Below, piece by piece: positions 61,114 to 64,000 of a DNA stretch of 64,000 bases (its first letter is position 1; each line of letters starts with the position of its first letter). The DNA is from Armatimonadota bacterium. Lineage in GTDB: Bacteria; Armatimonadota; Hebobacteria; CAIYQO01. Both the position numbers and the translations under genes were made by a program. The notes beneath the pieces were generated by a model. That model made no database searches. It worked only from the letters and a program-made list of their open reading frames with translations, and was not told the origin of the DNA. Where the stretch lies: assembly GCA_029553475.1 (NCBI GenBank), contig JAKPKV010000114.1:62001-126000 (forward strand), written 5' to 3'.

Positions 61114-61278
61114 TTCCGGGAATCACATGTTTTCGGAAGTCAGCGGGCGAAAATGCTGCTGCCCGGCGCTCCTCAGGGAGTGAAAGGGGGAATCTGGGGG
61201 AGGAAAATGCTCACTATGCTTGACAAAATCAGGCCTATGCTGCGTATACTTATTTCCGAAAACATGTGATTTCCGGAA
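61114..61278. promoter_or_regulatory. pair of inverted 25-bp operator-like sites
   Basis: A 25-base sequence at 61114-61138 (TTCCGGGAATCACATGTTTT then CGGAA) occurs inverted at 61254-61278 with a single change. Each site has TTCCG and CGGAA at its ends, as in a repressor half-site pair. The spacing of 140 bases would allow DNA looping. The left site lies just upstream of the prepilin gene; the right site follows the plus-strand promoter at 61220-61250. Confidence 0.65.
61220..61250 (+). promoter_or_regulatory. plus-strand promoter TTGACA-19-TATACT
   Basis: TTGACA (61220-61225) and TATACT (61245-61250) are separated by 19 bases, which is long but usable. No plus-strand gene begins within the next 900 bases, so it may make an untranslated RNA that crosses the candidate origin, or be controlled by the adjacent operator sites. 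Confidence 0.45.
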
Positions 61279-61584
61279 CCGGCGGCAGGGAATTTTTCGC
61301 CAGGCACAGCGGAACAATGCCGCGGTGGCGGGACCCACAGCCCATTGTGACAACATCGTCTGGCGGAAAATATGCCACAAGATGAGCGTTGAACGGTAGG
61401 GTGAACACGCCCTAAAGCGCATTTTCCTTGAAATAGTAGCGTGTGGACGCGACAAAGGGCCGAAACCGGCGGCGGGAGGGGGAGACGCGTCACCGCCTGC
61501 CGGCCCCCTCATCCGGTTCAGCGCACACACCGCGAGGATATGATACGGTATGCCGGAATCGCGGGAGTCCGCGTCGGAGAGTAG

Positions 61585-61793
61585 ATATTATCACCTTCCT
61601 TAATATTTTTCTTGAAATAACGATAAGGATAAAGGGGTGTGGATATGTGGAGACAGGCAACGGCCCCCGTTCGACGCCCGTGTGGATAAGCCCCCGGAAA
61701 AGCGCGGCGGTCGCGGGCCGTTCTCCCCGGAGCGCGCGGCCCCGCGCCGTGTACCCGGCGTTTTCGCAGGTTGTTATCCACGCGTGTGGAAAA
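61585..61793. other. oriC: candidate replication origin (DnaA-box cluster and AT-rich tract)
   Basis: Four DnaA-box-like nonamers lie within 160 bases. They are TGTGGATAT (61638-61646, one mismatch), TGTGGATAA (61681-61689, perfect), TTATCCACG (61774-61782, one mismatch) and TGTGGAAAA (61785-61793, perfect to TTWTNCACA). A 50-base AT-rich stretch (61585-61634) stands beside them and could be the unwinding element. A weaker box lies at 61442. No dnaA gene is in the window. The parABS locus about 40 kb away supports an origin-proximal position. Confidence 0.6.
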
Positions 61794-61806
61794 ATCCGCA
61801 GCCCCG

Positions 61807-62052
61807 TCAATCCACCAGCGACGCGAAGAAATCCGCGTTGCGCGTCACCGACCGCCGCCATTCCCCGGGCACGCGGGCCAGGTGATAGATGGCGTCCACC
61901 GGGCAGACGCTCGCACAGGCAGCGCAGTCAATGCATTCCATCGGGTCAATGACGTATTGATCGCGAGCGTCGTAAATGCAGTTCGTCGGGCACACCAGCG
62001 TGCACTCGCCGCACTTCTCGTCGCCGCAGGGTTCACAGATGACGTAGGCCAT
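61807..62052 (-). CDS. 7Fe-type (3Fe-4S / 4Fe-4S) ferredoxin
   Basis: A protein of 81 residues. The pattern MAYVICEPCGDEKCGECTLV followed by CPTNCIYDARDQYVIDPMEC and CIDCAACASVCPVDAI closely follows the Thermus-type ferredoxin I know (VICEPCIG...CVEVCPVECI...CIDCGACVPACP). It would carry low-potential electrons in the cytosol. A nearly perfect AGGAGGTG lies before the ATG at 62052. No redox enzyme is adjacent. It ends next to the DnaA-box cluster. Confidence 0.93.
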   Translation of the reverse strand: MAYVICEPCGDEKCGECTLVCPTNCIYDARDQYVIDPMECIDCAACASVCPVDAIYHLARVPGEWRRSVTRNADFFASLVD

Positions 62053-62200
62053 AATCGGCACCTCCTCGCGGGCTCTTCCCGTATGGTAGCAAGCGTTTCC
62101 CGGCGCGCGATGTCCAACTCTCGCGCCAATGCGAGAGGAAAGCGGCGGCGCGTGGCGTAAACAGGGAGAGCAGAGCACCCCGATGCCGGAAGGATCACGC

Positions 62201-64000
62201 ATGTACGACCGCCGCGAAAACGAGCACCAGGAACTCTTTCACCTGCGTATTGACCCCGCGCGGCCCGTGCCCATCCACATCCCCAGCCCGCTGGGACGCC
62301 TGGGCTATTTCTTCTTCGCGCGCGTGCCGGCCGACGCGGCCGACCGGCTGGCGGGCGTCGGCCTGCGGCTGGACATCGGCGGCCTGCGCGAGGACCACCT
62401 GACCGTCGCGCCGGGCGCAGGCGTGGAAGGCGCCGCGGTGCTGCCGGGCGCGGATGGCCGGGCCTGGCGCTGCCTGGGCAAGGGCCTGGTGAGCCGCGGC
62501 GACGGCACGGTGATCCTGACGGATTGGCCGGCGGACGTCACCAGCGCCGACCTGCTCATCACCACCTGGCCGCGTTTCGTGGAGAGCGGCATGGCCGACG
62601 CCTGGATCGCCGCGCAGGCGGACCCCCGCTGGGCGCCCTCCGGCGTGCCGCTCGGCGGCATCGGCGGCGGGCGCGTGGACCTCTGCCGCGACGGCCGCTT
62701 CCGCAACTTCAGCATGAATAATAACCAGGATGCCCCGGTGGAAGACCCCGACGGCCTGCCGGGCGCCTACCTGGCGGTCACCTGCGATGGCATCACCCGC
62801 GACCTCGCCACCCGGCCCATTGTGCCCGGCCACCAGGCGTGCGAACTCCTGGACTTCACCCCGCGCTTCCCGCAGGCCGTCCTCGCCGCCGAGCCGTTCC
62901 CCGGCATCGCCGTGCGCGTCCTCGCCAGCGGGCCGATCTGCCCGCATGACGTGCGCCGGTCAAGCATCCCCGGTTTTCTGGTACGCTGGGAGGTGACGAA
63001 TACCGGCGCCGACGCGCAAACGGTGACGGTGCGCATGGGCTGGCCGAATCTCATCGGCGTAGGCGGCGGCGTGGCGGAAGCGGAGAGCGGCATCGGCTAC
63101 GGCGACGGGTTTTATCACCACTGGGATGACCCGACGGGCCACGCGGAGACGGTCGAGGGCAGCACGATGATCTTCACCGGCTCCCCGCGATATCCGGCCT
63201 CCGCCGGCGAGCACATGCTGGCGGTGCGGATCGGCGCCGCGACGGCGGGCGACGGGCACGGCGAAGTCCATCGTGAACTGCGGCTGGAACCCGGCGAGAC
63301 CGGCATAGCTACGATGTCACTGGTCGCCGCCATGCCACACTGGATGGACTCGCTCAAGGTAGATCGCGGCCACGCCTGGCAGGACCATTTCAAGAGCGCG
63401 CGCGGCATGACGGCAGAACTGATTCTCGAAGCGGAGGTGATTCTCGCGGAGGCCGGCGCGCTCTCCGCGCTGCTCGCGGAGAGCACGCTCCCTGAGTGGC
63501 TGCAACGCCGGCTGTGCAACTGCGCCTACCCGCTGGTGACCAACAGCGTCTACTACCGTGACGGCCGCTTCAGCGTGAACGAAGGGCCCACAGAGATGGC
63601 GGGCTGCTACGGCACCATTGATCAGCGGCTGGCCGCGCACCCGGCGACGCAGCTCCTCTTCCCGCACTTGAACGGCACCGAGCTGACGCTCTTCGCCGAG
63701 AATCAGGCGGCCGACGGCGGCATCAATCACGATCTGGGCGGCGGGCACCTGGAGCGCGGCGTGCACCCGCAGGACTGGCCGGACCTGACCTGCTCTTTCA
63801 TCATCCAGACCGCGCGCCATGCCTGGACCACCGGCGACGCCGCCTTCGACGACGCCATGTGGCCGCGCGCGCGCCAAGCGCTGCTGAAACATGCCGCCTG
63901 GGCGGAAGCGGGCGCGGGCGTGGCGCAGGTGGGCGACGGCCTGGGCACCAGCTACGACGGGTATCACTACGAGGGCACCACCGGCTACCTGGCCACCCTG
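62201..64000 (+). CDS. GH116 (GBA2-like) beta-glucosidase family protein, 3' end cut by window
   Basis: The frame is open for 600 codons to the window edge. The N-domain has the GH116 pattern SGVPLGGIGGGRVDLCRDGR (about residues 145-165), with FRNFSMNNNQDAPVED. The start of the catalytic domain shows NEGPTEMAGCYGTIDQRLAA and LFPHLNGTELTLFAENQ, then DGGINHDLGGGHLERG and WPDLTCSFIIQTARHAW. The catalytic acid in this family lies further downstream and is lost. No signal peptide is seen. ATG 62201 is chosen because GAAGGA precedes it; an in-frame ATG at 62183 would add six residues. Family assignment is by motif. Confidence 0.85.
   Translation, partial: MYDRRENEHQELFHLRIDPARPVPIHIPSPLGRLGYFFFARVPADAADRLAGVGLRLDIGGLREDHLTVAPGAGVEGAAVLPGADGRAWRCLGKGLVSRGDGTVILTDWPADVTSADLLITTWPRFVESGMADAWIAAQADPRWAPSGVPLGGIGGGRVDLCRDGRFRNFSMNNNQDAPVEDPDGLPGAYLAVTCDGITRDLATRPIVPGHQACELLDFTPRFPQAVLAAEPFPGIAVRVLASGPICPHDVRRSSIPGFLVRWEVTNTGADAQTVTVRMGWPNLIGVGGGVAEAESGIGYGDGFYHHWDDPTGHAETVEGSTMIFTGSPRYPASAGEHMLAVRIGAATAGDGHGEVHRELRLEPGETGIATMSLVAAMPHWMDSLKVDRGHAWQDHFKSARGMTAELILEAEVILAEAGALSALLAESTLPEWLQRRLCNCAYPLVTNSVYYRDGRFSVNEGPTEMAGCYGTIDQRLAAHPATQLLFPHLNGTELTLFAENQAADGGINHDLGGGHLERGVHPQDWPDLTCSFIIQTARHAWTTGDAAFDDAMWPRARQALLKHAAWAEAGAGVAQVGDGLGTSYDGYHYEGTTGYLATL

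Larger units (their letters stand above)
61064..61806. other. 743-base gene-free region with operator pair and candidate origin
   Basis: The left part holds the inverted 25-bp sites and a plus-strand promoter (61114-61278). The middle is GC-rich without clear features. The right part holds an AT-rich tract and DnaA boxes (61585-61793). Several open frames cross the region on both strands but lack ribosome-binding sites and family motifs. Confidence 0.6.

Noticed and set aside
61443-61952. A protein gene across the DnaA-box region on the plus strand, and a matching one on the minus strand.
   Set aside because: No ribosome-binding site, no known motif, and the composition changes across the AT-rich tract. 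The repeats and DnaA boxes explain the region better.

Overview
The window is a GC-rich stretch of bacterial chromosome with about 46 protein genes, two of them cut by the window edges. I saw no rRNA, tRNA, insertion sequence or CRISPR array. The gene mix suggests a diderm bacterium of the Armatimonadota or a neighbouring phylum. It has H-X9-DG type prepilins with long C-terminal domains, a PilMNOPQ/PilB set with an outer-membrane secretin, many secreted or very large carbohydrate-active proteins, and YjbH-like outer-membrane proteins. This assignment is an inference from gene content, not a database result.

Layout. 1-8.6 kb (minus): a carbohydrate block with a partial TIM-barrel-type secreted protein, an FAD-dependent oxidoreductase with a discoidin-like tail, a GH172/DUF2961 enzyme and a 1110-residue secreted protein. 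8.9-13.6 kb (minus): a ferrous-iron operon with a DtxR-type regulator carrying a FeoA-like tail, FeoB, a DUF1963 protein, a zinc-ribbon protein and a second DtxR-type regulator, behind a near-consensus promoter with a DtxR-like operator. 13.85-17.2 kb: tatC overlapping a GH42-like gene. 17.5-18.4 kb: a secreted protein with a structured 3' region. 18.6-23 kb: mnmG-rsmG-parA-parB with two parS sites. 23-28.8 kb: oxidoreductase, ZIP transporter, two YjbH-like proteins, dGTPase and a P-loop ATPase. 29-41.3 kb: a LysM/copper-amine-oxidase-N protein, then pilMNOPQ, a lipoprotein, pilB and a divergent polytopic membrane protein. 41.4-51.7 kb: a large glycosidase-like gene, a secreted propeller-like protein, a prepilin, recJ, a secreted protein, hisA and a PASTA protein. 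51.9-58.4 kb (minus): glycosyltransferase pair, NifU-like protein, release-factor-like protein and alaS. 58.5-61.1 kb (minus): two prepilin genes. 61.1-61.8 kb: a gene-free region with an operator-like inverted pair and a cluster of DnaA boxes beside an AT-rich tract, a candidate oriC. The window ends with a 7Fe-type ferredoxin and a partial GH116 gene.

How it fits together. The parABS locus with consensus parS sites and the DnaA-box cluster about 40 kb away suggest an origin-proximal region. The iron operon looks autoregulated. The pilus genes form a tightly overlapping assembly operon, with pilB and at least three prepilins elsewhere in the window.

The most unusual content lies outside standard genes. 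A family of 30-bp palindromic repeats occurs in gaps and is also inserted in frame, twice in tandem, in feoB. A two-hairpin dispersed repeat shows a compensatory base change between its copies. A hairpin of about 160 nt upstream of pilM has only G-U wobble deviations when read as plus-strand RNA. Perfect 36-bp and 46-bp inverted repeats lie at gene ends.
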